Below, piece by piece: positions 11,159-22,033 of a stretch of 64,000 bases of DNA (positions are counted from its first letter, which is position 1; every line of letters begins with the position of its first letter). Location: contig JBCFYV010000100.1 of the NCBI GenBank assembly GCA_039000515.1, positions 34,088,421-34,152,420 on the forward strand. Reading direction: 5' to 3'. The notes under the pieces are model-generated. The model did not search any database and had not been told where the DNA came from. It saw only the letters and a program-made list of their open reading frames with translations. Position numbers and translations under genes: made by a program. This stretch comes from Timema cristinae. Taxonomy: Eukaryota > Arthropoda > Insecta > Phasmatodea > Timematidae.

Positions 11159-11426
11159 GCACCGCGTCTTACTACCCATTCAGGTTATACGCACTTACGC
11201 TAATGTGTAATGGTAGGGTGATTGTTAGATGAAATGGAGGACCTACAGTTTAACGTGGAATCCGAACCACGGTGGTGACCTGACATTCCCCACATTCACA
11301 AGATGTCTTGTCAGAGGGGAAGGAAGGGTTTGGTAATCAGATAAATCTTTGCCGGGACCGAGGATTGAACCCCGGCCGCCAGCATAGAAGTCTTGACACC
11401 TTACCCCTAGACCGCCAGGTCAACCT
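11125..11426 (-). repeat. SINE-B, full length
   Basis: Plus-strand reading: a long (ATT)n, the AGCACCGCGTCTTACTACCC tail, B body, B-box complement GGATTGAACCCCGG, then A-box complement CCCCTAGACCGCCAGGTCA. It is flanked by CTCTTTTAACT (11114-11124) and CTCTTTCAACT (11427-11437), an 11-bp target duplication with one mismatch. It belongs to the short subtype, which lacks the ~16-bp 'ATTAATCACAACTT' insert. Confidence 0.92.
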
Positions 11427-11437
11427 CTCTTTCAACT

Positions 11438-12600
11438 AAAGGAAGACACAAAAAGCTACATATTATGAAAAGTTCTTGCAACATATTTTGTACCATTAAT
11501 TGACGAAGCAATTCATTCTCTCCATAAGATGCCCTATTTTTAATTGTTATTAATGAGTATATATATTAATACGTATATATGCGCAAATGATGCACCACAA
11601 ACTATGTAAATTAGGCTATGTGCTAACAAATATGAGGAGGTATTTTACCCGTTTCAGTGGCCGCAAAGTCTATATAAGAAAGTGCAGTGTTCCAACCTCT
11701 TAGTTTCATATATATCAAGATAAAGTATTGTAATCATGAAAAAACCTAACTCAAGATGATTTTTTTTTTTACGTTTTATATGAACTCTAAACCAAAAAAG
11801 TGGATTTTACAATTCTGTCTTTGTTGTCTGTGTCTGTTTTGGGGGGGAAATTTGGTTATGGTAGTTAAATGATTACTTTTTTTTAAACTGGAATATTAAA
11901 AAAAAATGCTTCATTTATCTGGTTCAAAATTGGTATCTGAAGATTTATTTTACAAATCAATAAAATATCTTTAAACTAATTTAAAGGTAGCTTAACTTCA
12001 ACAGATTATAGAAAATTCTAATATTTTGAAAATCGACCTTGAAGATTTAACTCAAAATGGGAATATGATCATTGTGATTAACAAGATGTTGTGTTTGTTA
12101 TGAGAAACTTTTAATGGTAGCTTACTAAAAACTTATTTTTGAAAATTTTCTTTGAAGCTATAATACACAGAATGAGGAATTTTGTGCAATTGTTTCTTAC
12201 CATTTATTTTGTTTGGAGGAACCCTTAAAATATTTAATATCTCGGAGAACCCTTGTTTGACTGACACACTAGGTTTGACAGGGGTAAATTACAAAATATA
12301 ACCTACGTGTAAACCAGTAGGGTTGGTAAATAATAAGCTTATAGTTTTGAATAAAATATTTCAATAGTATTGATTGTATATTTCTATAGTAAAAGTACCG
12401 TCCCTCGTTACTTGAATTTGGCTTGAAAATATTTTTACTAATCTCACTTTAAATACCATTACCGCAACTCTCTTCTTTATATTCTTCGAAACATGGGTTC
12501 TCTTAACATATTTCCATACTGACCAAAAAATATGAGAAGACCATTAATAAAACAAAAGCAAGCTTATGAAAGTTTTCGTGAAACCTAGGTTGGGAAACCC
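11438..12600. other. No recognisable feature
   Basis: AT-rich sequence with homopolymer runs. No frame or repeat match was found. Confidence 0.45.
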
Positions 12601-12786
12601 TGGTGTAAGTCGTCCCTCTCGCAATAGACTATAGACTGCCGATGACGCGCAAATCGGGGTTTGAATCCCGTTTAGTTGTTATTTTTCCAAAATGGTTTCC
12701 TACATCACCCTCAACGCAAATACTGGCACACTTTCTATAAATTCCACCTCACATATCCTTAACCCATTATCTTAAATACAAAAGTG

Positions 12787-13095
12787 ACCTGGTGGTCTTG
12801 GGGTAAGGTGTCGGACTTCTGTCCTGGGGGTCCGGGGTTCAATCCTCGGTCCCGGCCGAGATTTATCTGATTGCCAAACCCTTCCTTCACCTCTGACAAG
12901 ACTTGTATTAATCACAACTTGTGAGTGTGGGGAATGCCAGGCCTCCACCGTGGTTCGGATTCCATGTTAAACTGTAGGTTCTCTATTTCATCTCACAACC
13001 ACCCTACCATTACACATTAGCGTTAGTGTGTACAACACAAACGGGTAGTAAGACGTGATGATGATAGTAATAATAATAATAATAATAATCATTGT
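12787..13095 (+). repeat. SINE-B, full length, long subtype
   Basis: GTGACCTGGTGGTCTTGGGG (A box) and GGGGTTCAATCCTCGG (B box), then a body with the extra 'GTATTAATCACAACTT' block, and a tail ending (AAT)n. Inserted into the SINE-A at 12602-13200. Confidence 0.9.
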
Positions 13096-13147
13096 TGTCG
13101 TCGTCGTCCGGACGTCGGGTGGTCGGGTCGTCCGGTCGTCGTTATTC
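13096..13147 (+). repeat. GC-rich (GTC)n-type microsatellite
   Basis: Immediately after the (AAT)n tail of SINE-B the sequence changes to TTGTCGTCGTCGTCCGG and GTCGGGTGGTCGGGTCGTCC, a CpG-rich trinucleotide/pentanucleotide tract. It sits between the SINE-B tail and the remaining SINE-A tail. Confidence 0.7.
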
Positions 13148-13200
13148 TTTACTAGCACATAGTTGTACAGCCCGAACGGGCTTCAAGACGTGGTGCTAAA

Positions 13201-13805
13201 GGAAGGTCGAGTAAAATGGTGTGTGGTCGACCACTGTGGTTGGTTCATAATCTCAAGCCAAGGCCAGTCATGTCACCGAATCGTGAGACCTTTTCGATTA
13301 TTCTGAAAGCGCGCCCTCTTGGATTGGTTATTTAATGAGCTATTGAATTACCAAAATATGAACTACCTTAGTGGGTCACTCCCCAACATTTGTCTCGTTT
13401 TGTTTGAGAAGGAATGTCAAGACGTCGCGTGCCGTATGAATGAAAGATGCAATCCTTTTTTGAGTGACATTTACGGTAGTAGAACTGTCACGATTACTTT
13501 TAACCCAAATTCTGAGTAAGTTTGATCTAAAAATAAAACTAACGAGATAAGGATAGTGCTAGTAAAATAGTTTTCGATAGATCTTATTTTCTTTACTGTA
13601 ATAACATCTAAAAGCTTTTTAGAAAATATGTTGCTCAGTATATTTTCTTACCTAACTTAAAAAGTTGTGTAAAAGGTTTTTTAATAAGCCCTACCCCTTT
13701 TATTTATGCAAATAATCATCTTAACTTTTTTTTTCTTAAAATAATGATTCAAGCAATTCCACAAACCAGTGTTTTTGTCAAATTAGGAGCCTTCTTCTAC
13801 ATTTA
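13201..13805. other. No recognisable gene
   Basis: A 66-codon plus-strand frame at 13319-13519 has two Cys pairs and mixed composition. I recognise no family, and it has no supporting splice or promoter context. A short SINE-A piece (B box GGGGTTAGAGACCCG) follows at about 13808-13890. Confidence 0.35.
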
Positions 13806-14070
13806 CAATATCTGGTTTTCCGGTGATGGGGAGGTCGGGGTTAGAGACCCGACCGATTGTACTGATGTGGATTTTCTTAATTTACCTTCACGAAAATGTT
13901 GGTACTTTTACTCTTAACATTTGTGTGTTTGTTATCTATATTCTATAAGACCTCATATTGAACTTTCGTGCAAGAAACGACAAAGGGGAAGGTAATTATT
14001 TGTTCAAAACTGAGCTATTCATTTCTATGGAAAATAAATGTCTAAAAAAATCTATGGAACTTTTTTCATC

Positions 14071-14579
14071 TTAGCACCGTGTCTTACTACCCGCTTGGGG
14101 TATTTGCATGTGTACTAATGTACTGGAAATGAGGAATGTTGAATTAAAATTAATTATACTCATATTTGCTTAGAGAGAGAAGATAGGAACACCATTTAGA
14201 TAAAATCACCCTAATACACCCAACCGGGATTAGATTATTATTATTATTATTATTAGCACCGCGTCTTACTACCCGTTCGGGTTGTACGCACTTACGTTAA
14301 TATGTAATGGTAGGGTGATTGTGAGATGAAATGGAGGACCTACAGTTTAACGTGGAATCCGAACCACGGTGGAGCCCTGGCATTCCCCACATTCACAAGA
14401 TGTCTTGTCAGAGGTGAAGGAAGGGTTTGGTAATCAGATAAATTTGTGCCGGGACCGAGGATTGAACCCCGGACCCCAGCACAGAGGTCCGACACCTTAC
14501 CCCTAGACCACCAGGTCACCCACCGGGATTAGAACTCAGACCTCATCGTCATCGGCAGTCCACTCTATTTCTAGAGTCA
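14071..14579 (-). repeat. SINE-A copy split by a SINE-B insertion
   Basis: The tail part runs 14071-14234 (TTAGCACCGTGTCTTACTACCC) and the head part 14522-14579 (AGAACTCAGACCTCATCGTC). The break falls at the B-box complement, where a SINE-B entered with a 12-bp duplication. Confidence 0.85.
14235..14521 (-). repeat. SINE-B nested in SINE-A
   Basis: Full-length short subtype. ACCGGGATTAGA occurs at 14223-14234 and again at 14522-14533, a perfect 12-bp target duplication made from SINE-A sequence. Confidence 0.95.
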
Positions 14580-14825
14580 CCCGCTTCGGTGACCGCGTGG
14601 TCTAATGCGGTACTCCCGCAGTAAACTCAACTGCCGATGACGGGGAGATTGATGTTCGAATCTCAGTCGGGTGTACTGAGGATGGTTTTTTAAGATGGTT
14701 TTGCCCTCTCCCTCCACGCACATGCGGGTACACTTCCTATATAAATAACCTCCCTAATCTCTGAAACCATTAACGTAATAACTATATAAGCGTATAACCA
14801 GGACGGGTATTAAGACGCTGTGACG
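14580..14825 (+). repeat. SINE-A copy, head-to-head with the preceding one
   Basis: CCCGCTTCGGTGACCGCGTG (head), TGGTCTAATGCGG (A box), GATGTTCGAATCTCAG (B box), body, and tail GCGTATAACCAGGACGGGTA. It abuts the minus-strand SINE-A at 14579, so two heads face each other. Confidence 0.88.
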
Positions 14826-15135
14826 TCGAAACTTATGTGATAGACCCGTTGAGAACGACGGAAATAGACCGCCAGGAATCAAATCGGGTGTCACCTGAGC
14901 CGAGAGTAAACGCCCTAACACCGAGAGGTGTTCACGCTTTTGTCTACAACACGTGTTTGTTCGGTACGCGCTGCGTTCCCAAGGCCAGACGATGTTCACT
15001 TATTCAATTAGCACCTCTCTTGGCTTGCGTGTGTACGAACTGGCGGCGGCTAGAATGGCTTCACCGGAGCTATTCTAAGAGACGCCGAACACCCTCTTGG
15101 GGGTGTCGTCCATACAAGACGCTTGTTTAAAGATT
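14826..15135 (+). other. GC-richer block with an unrecognised frame
   Basis: Base composition is visibly richer in G+C and CpG than the surroundings. A 97-codon plus-strand frame spans 14837-15130, rich in Arg, Cys and Trp near its end. I recognise no domain. It could be a captured gene piece or an older repeat, and there is no second copy in the window. Confidence 0.25.
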
Positions 15136-15140
15136 TGTTT

Positions 15141-15351
15141 TTATGACAACGCTTCTTACTACCCGTTATACGTATATCAACTAAATACTCTAACGTACTA
15201 GAAAGAAGGAAGGTTGAACTTTGGGAAAATATACCCCGAATTTGCATGGCTGGAGAGTGGAAACGCATTAAGCAAGAAAAAAAACTACCCTCAGTAAACC
15301 CGACCGTGATTCGGATCTTGACCTCCACGTCATTGGCAGTCAGTTGAGATT
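15141..15351 (-). repeat. SINE-A copy, diverged
   Basis: Tail CGCTTCTTACTACCCGTTAT, body with GTTGAACTTTGGG, B-box complement GTGATTCGGATCTTGACC. Confidence 0.7.
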
Positions 15352-15359
15352 TCTTAGGG

Positions 15360-15846
15360 CAGGAGTCGGCAACCTTTAAGTAGTTCTGTGTCGAAATAAT
15401 ATTTTTAAGTCGCTCAGCGTGCCAGCCAACCTAAGACCACCTAAATCGTGTATATATTCATACTAGATAACTAGTACAACTGTTTAAAACAAATTTAAAG
15501 TTGATTTCATAAAATGTAAATGAAACAATGCATTTAGATAACTTAGTTCTTTTCGATACTAAATAATTTTAATATAAATCAGATGAAGCAGAATTAATAA
15601 TAAATACAAAAGTTTAATATGTTTTGCATTATTTAAGATCTGAAGACATTACTTTGAAATTTTGAAACAAACATTTGAATCATTGAAACATGAAACAAGT
15701 TTTTATTAAAATTATTACTCACTCCAATAGTTGTAATTATTAAAGATAAAGGTTTTTCATTATTTTCGTTCAAATCGCTCAACTTGCCATTGAAAATCGT
15801 TTCGCGATCCATGATTGGCATGCATGCCGTAGATTGCCGACCCCTG
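15360..15846. mobile_element. hAT-type non-autonomous element with 8-bp target duplication
   Basis: Left end CAGGAGTCGGCAACCTTTAAG, right end complement CAGGGGTCGGCAATCTACGG. CAGGGGTYGGCAA-type termini are typical of hAT elements. Flanks are TCTTAGGG (15352-15359) and CCTTAGGG (15847-15854), matching at 7 of 8 bases, the length hAT elements generate. The interior is AT-rich and has no transposase. Confidence 0.82.
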
Positions 15847-15949
15847 CCTTAGGGCTTAAATCACTCGATCTTATATGCAAGTAGAAAAAAAAGTACTTTT
15901 TAACTTCAAGATTATTTTTATTTGTTCTTTTACCATAAAGTTTTACACC

Positions 15950-16145
15950 ATTTCGAGTTATACGCATTTTAATCACCCTAAAAGTTTAGGGAGGAATGTA
16001 GAATTTTAGAGGAAATGTACCTCTATTCACGTGAAAGAATTGTTGGAAACCCTTTAGGAATAAAACGTCACAAAACCCGGCTGGGATTCGAACCCTTGCA
16101 TCACCATTATCGGTAAACCGGATTAGACGAGATTGATATAGATAC
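15950..16145 (-). repeat. SINE-A copy, diverged
   Basis: GAGTTATACGCATTTTAATC, GGCTGGGATTCGAACCCTTG (B-box complement) and GGTAAACCGGATTAGACGAG in SINE-A order. The outer tail is missing. Confidence 0.6.
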
Positions 16146-16247
16146 AGTACGCCCATCGATTCTGATATCATTGTTTTTTTTTCGTTTTTTTCTTCAACGT
16201 GACTCACTATACAATCAGGTCATATGCTTATTTTAATTAAACTAGTA

Positions 16248-16472
16248 CCCGCTTCGGTGGTCGCGTAGTCTAAGGTGTCACTCTCGTATTAGGCTAAACT
16301 GTTAATGGCATGGAGGTTGAGGTTCGAATCTCGGTCAGGTGTACTAAGAATGTTATTACAAAAAATCCACTCGTCCTCCACACTTCCTCTAAATATAACC
16401 TTCCTCATCCCTTAAACGACTAGCGTCATTAATAAATAAATGTATAATCCGAACGGGTAGAAGTGGTACAAA
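16248..16472 (+). repeat. SINE-A copy
   Basis: ACCCGCTTCGGTGGTCGCGT, A box AGTCTAAGGTG, B box GAGGTTCGAATCTCGG, then a body with a small internal deletion and the tail TAATCCGAACGGGTAGAAG. Confidence 0.85.
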
Positions 16473-16679
16473 ATCACATGTGTTAGGGATTAGCAGGTGG
16501 AACTTAAAACCACCGTCAGTTTACCCGATATTCGTTAATACCATCGACGCTAAGACGGAAACATACTAATTACCAATTATGACATAATGAAGTAATATTT
16601 ATCACTCAAAAACTATGTGAAAGAATTTAATTTATTATCGTGTTTAAAGGACCCAAAATCAAATTTGTTACTACTATTT

Positions 16680-16736
16680 AGATTTCTTACGCGATCGACT
16701 GAAAATTGCCGTATGATCGACTATCTGCCGACTCCT
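16680..16736 (-). mobile_element. hAT-like terminus remnant
   Basis: ATCTGCCGACTCCTGTC is the complement of a CAGGAGTCGGCAGAT-type end, preceded by GATCGAC motifs also seen near 56777. No matching left end was found, so this is a fragment. Confidence 0.4.
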
Positions 16737-17177
16737 GTCTTAGACCATGCGACCACTAGAATGGTTAATTTATTGTAAAGTTTTTTTTTTCCAGGATATA
16801 CTGGAGTACTTTGGGGTACCGTGGTACTTCCGCTTGGATGTGTTAGTGTAGTCAAAGAGGGAATTAGTGTAAATAAATGTGGATAGCCGGACCCACATCT
16901 GTGAGCACGCGATTCTAATATCAAGGTCGTATAGTTTGATTTGCTGGGGACAGCAGGTCAAGTTTATAATTCCAGCACTGAATGGACTGTATACGGTTAT
17001 ATATTTTTTATCTTTTTCTAAAGATTTTCCCCCACTCTCCCTCGACGTAAATGCAATAATCTAATGAACTAGTGTGACTAAATACGGATAGTGAAACATA
17101 TTGAAAAAATACCTGTTTTTAACGTAATCTGTGAATGTCGTTGATAGTATCTTGATGATTAACGGTGGGCGTTTTAA

Positions 17178-17539
17178 GATGGAACGCTGGAAATGACCAG
17201 TGTTTTTGCAGTTTATATATTTTTTGGGCCAAAATAATATTGCTTCAGTACAATCATAGTTTCATTTTCTTCTCATGGTGACATCAATATTTATTGAATA
17301 TCTTTTATGATACTAGCAATATTAGATGACAAAACTCTTTAGCTAAAGGAAAAAAAGTTTTCATTAAATTCCAGGACACCCTTGCCAGATATTAAACACT
17401 GTTGATGTCACCATGTGAAGAAAAATTCAACTTCTCGTTTCTGCTGAAACAATTATTGATTAATTTTGAGCAAAAAAAAAAGTTAAATATAAAAACTGCA
17501 TAAACACTGGCCTTTTCTCACGTCCCTTACATCCCCACC
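17178..17539. mobile_element. Foldback MITE (FB family), complete copy
   Basis: The left arm (CAGTGTTTTTGCAG, GGGCCAAAATAA, CTTCTCATGGTGACATCAA) and right arm (GATGTCACCATGTGAAG, TAAAAACTGCATAAACACTG) are imperfect reverse complements of about 130 bp. TTAA flanks both sides (17174-17177 and 17540-17543), and related copies end next to TTAA too. No frame. A TTAA site is typical of piggyBac-mobilised MITEs, but the superfamily is an inference. Confidence 0.7.
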
Positions 17540-17784
17540 TTAAAATTCCCGGGATCTCACCCTTACTTAGGTATTGAACAAGGGTTCGTCACGTGGTCTC
17601 TCAGTAGGGCTTCGTCGGCGCTACTAACAGACTAAGCTTACGATACAATCCGCTGTCCGTGACCCCTTTTCTTATTTTCCCCTTATCTCGATAGGTTTTA
17701 AGATAAGCGATAGAAAAACACGAAAGTACAAATCCTCACTATCCAAAAACTTGTGATGCAAAACAAAAGCTCAGTCGTTTTGCT

Positions 17785-18020
17785 AAAAGATTCTCTGGCG
17801 TTAAGGAACTCTTAAATTCATTGCTATCAGAACGTAAGCTCGCCATTAAAACCTATCTTGAAACGCTTCCATCCAATCCCTAACCTGACACACCTCTTTT
17901 AAAAAAATCCTATCTTGAAACGCTTCCATCCAATCCCTAACCTGACACACCTCTTTTAAAAAAATCAGTGTTTACACTATCCTCCCGACGACGCCTCTCC
18001 CTGTGAAGGGGTCTTGTATC
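17785..18020 (+). repeat. Repeat R8 with internal 57-bp tandem duplication
   Basis: The unit beginning CCTATCTTGAAACGCTTCC occurs twice in a row (about 17851-17907 and 17908-17964). The whole block aligns loosely with 23890-24060 and 25605-25770: GGCATTAAGGAACT, GTAAGCTTGCCATT and AACCTGACAC in the same order. Confidence 0.6.
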
Positions 18021-18399
18021 TTCAGGTTTCCCTACTAAAATTTTGTAAACATCCCATTCATCATTCATACGCACCATATGACCACCACCCCCACCCCTGC
18101 TCACCCCCCCCTCCCCATCAAAACTGCGCACCTTGATTATCCTTAATATGTTTGGAGACAAGGGTGAAGAAAGATCATTTTTCTAGGGGGAGTGGGAGAG
18201 GTTCGCTAATAAAAAATATGGCCAAATGTTTCATACGAATACATGGTTCATCCTTGGGTGGACGGGGTTATCATATTACAGGGGGTTGTTAATATCCCCC
18301 GACTTCCTTCCCCCTTTTCTATGCCCTTGTTTGGGAATACATACAAACTATGGAGTCCTTCATTAGGTAGTTAAATATCCATTCTCCTGTCCGGTTTTT

Positions 18400-18655
18400 T
18401 GGCACCGCGTCTTACCAACAGTTTTGAGTTATACGCTTATACCTATGGACTACTTACGCTAATGGTTTTAGGTATTAGGAAGGTTATATTTATATGAAGT
18501 GTACCAACATTTGCGTGGAGGGAGAGAGTAAAACAATTTTAAAGAAACTACCCTCAGTACACCCAACTGAGATTCGAACCTCGATCTCTCCGTCATCGGC
18601 AATCTAGTCTAACTCGAGAGTAGCGCGTTAGACGATGCGGTCACCGAAGTGGGTT
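18400..18655 (-). repeat. SINE-A copy, near full length
   Basis: GGCACCGCGTCTTACC tail through CGAGATTCGAACCTCG-like B-box complement (GAGATTCGAACCTCGATC) to GATGCGGTCACCGAAGTGGG at the head. It carries a small duplication near ACCTATGGACTACTTACGC. Confidence 0.88.
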
Positions 18656-19210
18656 CCTGTCTGTTCATGCCCCCTTCCCCCTTAGGCCCAAATATATTTC
18701 TCAGCACTTTGTTCTCAAGAACACTTAATTTATTCTCTTGGTACAGAATGTGAGACCACGCTTCACGTCCGTAAAGGACAACTAAATTGGTATGATCACG
18801 GTATTACTATGTTGTACTTACTTGTTTATTGCCATTATTATTATTTTTATCTATTTTACGCCCCGCTACGCGCGCTGTATTATGCAGACTGGCCCGCGGC
18901 TCGTGAAATGTATGACCACACTGTTTTAATCAAGCGAACTTGACTTGACTCGTGTAGTAAGGCTTCTTTCGGTGGTAAAGCACTGAGAAGCGTTGCAGAC
19001 GTTTAGAAGGTTTTGATGTTTTTGACATGTTTGAAGGGCGGGGGGAAGAAGAGGGGTTACGGGGTAGTCACCAGGCTCTATTTTGTGGGTTAAATTTGGG
19101 ATGACCTCGTGTAAAACAGATGCCTTCATATTTTATTTTTTTTACTTAGACATCGTGAGCTGAAATACTGTCAAGATGTGATCATTTTAAAGTTAATGTT
19201 ACATATGTGT
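18656..19210. other. No recognisable feature
   Basis: Mixed-composition sequence. The 67-codon minus-strand frame (18926-19129) shows no family features. Confidence 0.4.
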
Positions 19211-19211
19211 A

Positions 19212-19380
19212 GTCAACACATCTTATTAACCATTCATGCTATTCGCATATAGGCCTATACTTTTACTCTAGTATTCTAAGAAATAGGAAGTTATAATTTA
19301 AGGAAGTGTACCTGTATTTTCGTGGAGTGAGAGTAAAAAAAAATTTTTTTAGAATAAACACCCTTAGTAAATACACTCAC
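19212..19380 (-). repeat. SINE-A copy, head missing
   Basis: Tail-side motifs ATAGGAAGTTATAATTTAAGG and ATTTTCGTGGAGTGAGAGT in minus order. The copy ends before the B box. Confidence 0.6.
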
Positions 19381-19384
19381 TTTT

Positions 19385-19527
19385 TCCCTAAGTTGTTTAC
19401 CTCTTTCTCTCCACGTAAATATGAATAATCTTTTCTCTTAATTCAACCTTCCTCTTCGCTAGTATATTAGCGTGATTAGTTCATATGCTTATAAACTCAA
19501 ACGGGTAGTAAGACTCGGTGACAATAA
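19385..19527 (+). repeat. SINE-A copy, head missing
   Basis: CTCTTTCTCTCCACGTAAAT, AATTCAACCTTCCTCTTCGC and the tail AACGGGTAGTAAGACTCGG. With the preceding minus copy it forms an inverted pair of two body/tail halves lacking both heads. Confidence 0.7.
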
Positions 19528-20424
19528 ATAATGCTTTGAGCAACTCTTCTGCCAACTACAAAAACAGACTCCCCCACCGTCGCCCCCTTTCCCTCCCACC
19601 AGTCGGACCGATTGAAATGTCTTGCGATGTGGATTTGTAGTGCCGGTTTGAACGGACCCGCCTTGTTTAGATAACTGTTAATGTACAAAAAAAACAACTC
19701 ACTGGTACCTTGTCTTGTCTAAGACAGTTTTTTTTATACGTGTTTCATTTATTTGTTGCAAGTTCTCGCAACTTCCTTTCCTTATATGACTTTTTAACAG
19801 CCTCGTTTGGAGTTAACAGAACCGGATTGGTTCGTGTTTATAACGGCCGTTCGATTAGTATAGCTACTCTTCAATAAAGGCTGAAAGAGGGTTCTGGTTG
19901 ATTTAACAGATGGGGAGATAAATTGGTCCCTGAAAGCAGAGATATATATAATTGAGTGTAACCTACAATAACAAAAGGGAGAATATCTTACTAGACCAAG
20001 ACGTCTCTAACAATAATTTATAGTTGGATCGCCATAAGAATGATCTCATCTTACAATTACTAAATTCGTTTTATTTATTCATAAACCAAGAGTTGTTTTC
20101 TACGGCTGTCACTTTGACAGATCTAAGATAAACACACAAACATGGGAATTAACTTAGGCTACGGATAACAGCTATCACTGGAGAAATATTTAAATTAAAT
20201 TGATTTGAAAAAAATACACCAGTACACGGTAATCGATCTTTGGATCTTATCCTGTTGATCTGGATAGTTCGTTTATTCGTGAATTGCTCACTGGTAAGTG
20301 AATTTATGTTAAGCCATAGATCCTACGTTTAATGTGCAAGTGTCTTTTTAAAATATAATTAATTTAATAAGATAAATATAGTTTAATTTTGGCTATCTAC
20401 ATTACTATCTGATAGAACGCGCAC

Positions 20425-20820
20425 TGGTGGGCACGCGTAGCAAGGTAGCTAGTCTCATCTTATCTGGCTAGTAGATGACATTGTGACGGGTTTCTAATCC
20501 CGGCCGGGTGTACGGAGGTGTATTTACCTTATTGATTTTCCACTATTTACCCACTAAAGTCTGGAAAACTTCATCTAAAATTCCTTTTGTAAATTTCCTA
20601 AAAATATACATACATAAGAGTATAAAATAGTCTTAAGGCATCATTCTAACAGTAAACTAGGTTTGTCGTTGAAGGTGAGGTTCGAGTTTGTGCTTAGTGT
20701 AATAGGGGGTGGGTTTCGCATCAATTCACGGTAATGTGAGCCTCACTTCCTCTAAACTCTTCCTCAAACCTACATATTAAAATTGAGCCGTAAATAACCT
20801 TGATGCAAGCTGAAAAAGTA
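20425..20820 (+). repeat. Two ancient SINE-A remnants in tandem
   Basis: The first (to ~20640) keeps CGGGTTTCTAATCCCGGCC and GGTGTACGGAGG. The second (~20630-20820) keeps GTGAGGTTCGAGTTTG and CTCACTTCCTCTAAACTCT. Both are strongly diverged and assigned by motif order. Confidence 0.45.
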
Positions 20821-21423
20821 AAAAAATAAATAACATTGTCTCTTCAAATAACTTTTCGTACTCTTTAAATTGACGTAATCTTAGTTTACTGTGTGAGGGA
20901 GGGCCCCATCATCGTAAAAACGGATGACAAAAAAAAACAAGAGACGTGTGTAAAGAGGAGCGAAAGGGTACAGTCATATGCAAGAACAACGTGTTTAAAC
21001 ATTTAAGACTTATTCCTCTCACCTTTCATCGTTTATTTATCTATATATTTTAAAGGTGAGGCGATTCATTTAGATTGTGTTGTGTGGAAAGTAAGTGGTA
21101 GGTAAGTAGAATACTGTTTAAGAAAATGTTGCATCAAAAGAAAATATCGATTATCGCCCTTTTATAAGAGAATATTGATTTTAATCGCTTCTTTTTGAGA
21201 GATTTGATTCCCTATTTTTATGAGCAATATATTGCCCTTTGGCCACAGACAAGCAATACACCAGATACACGGCTTTACAGGCGTTTCACTGCGTTCTTTG
21301 AGTTCTTGAGCACTGGGGAGTGCTAGTTACAGTTCTCTGTGAAAACCGCACTTCCAAGTCAAACAACTTTCTTACCGTTCGTTGTAAAGAGGTGGTGGCC
21401 TAAACACACTATTTCAACTACCA

Positions 21424-22033
21424 GCAATACCCTCCCCACAACTCACACCCCAACTCACCACTCACCAACTCACCACTCATCAACTTACCACTCTCCAACT
21501 TACCACTCTCCAACTTACCACTCACCGCTCACCAACTCACCGCTCACCAACTCACCGCTCCCCAACTCACCGCTCCCCAACTCACCGCTCCCCAACTCAC
21601 CACTCACCAACTCACCACTCACCAACTCACCACCCACCAACTCACCACCCACCAACTCACCACTCACCAACTCACCACTCACCAACTCACCACTCACCAC
21701 TCACCAACTCACCACTCACCAACTCACCACTCACCAACTCACCACTCACCAACTCACCACTCACCAACTCACCACTCACCAACTCACCACTCACCAACTC
21801 ACCACTCACCAACTCACCACTCACCAACTCACCACTCACCAACTCACCACTCACCAACTCACCACCCCAACTCACCACCCCAACTCACCACTCATCAACT
21901 CACCACTCATCAACTCACCACTCATCAACTTACCACTCTCCCACTCACCACTCTCCCACTCACCACTCAGCCACTCAGCCACTCAGCCACTCACCAACTC
22001 ACCATCCCAACTCACCACTCACCAACTCACCCC
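21424..22033 (+). repeat. 15-bp minisatellite (~40 units)
   Basis: The unit is CCAACTCACCACTCA with variants CCGCTCCCC, CCACCCA and CTCTCC at the edges and a more uniform core around 21700-21860. Strong strand bias: C/A/T on plus, no G for long stretches. Open frames on both strands are consequences of the period being a multiple of three. Confidence 0.95.

Larger units (their letters stand above)
12602..13200 (+). repeat. SINE-A copy split by a SINE-B insertion
   Basis: Head and body occupy 12602-12785 (B box GGGGTTTGAATCCCG). The missing tail resumes at about 13155-13200 with GTACAGCCCGAACGGGC and ends ACGTGGTGCTAAA. The interruption is exactly a SINE-B and its expanded microsatellite tail, so this SINE-A is older than that SINE-B. 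Confidence 0.75.

Noticed and set aside
14837..15130. Host protein-coding exon in the GC-richer block
   Set aside because: The frame has no recognisable domain or splice context; kept only as an unexplained block.
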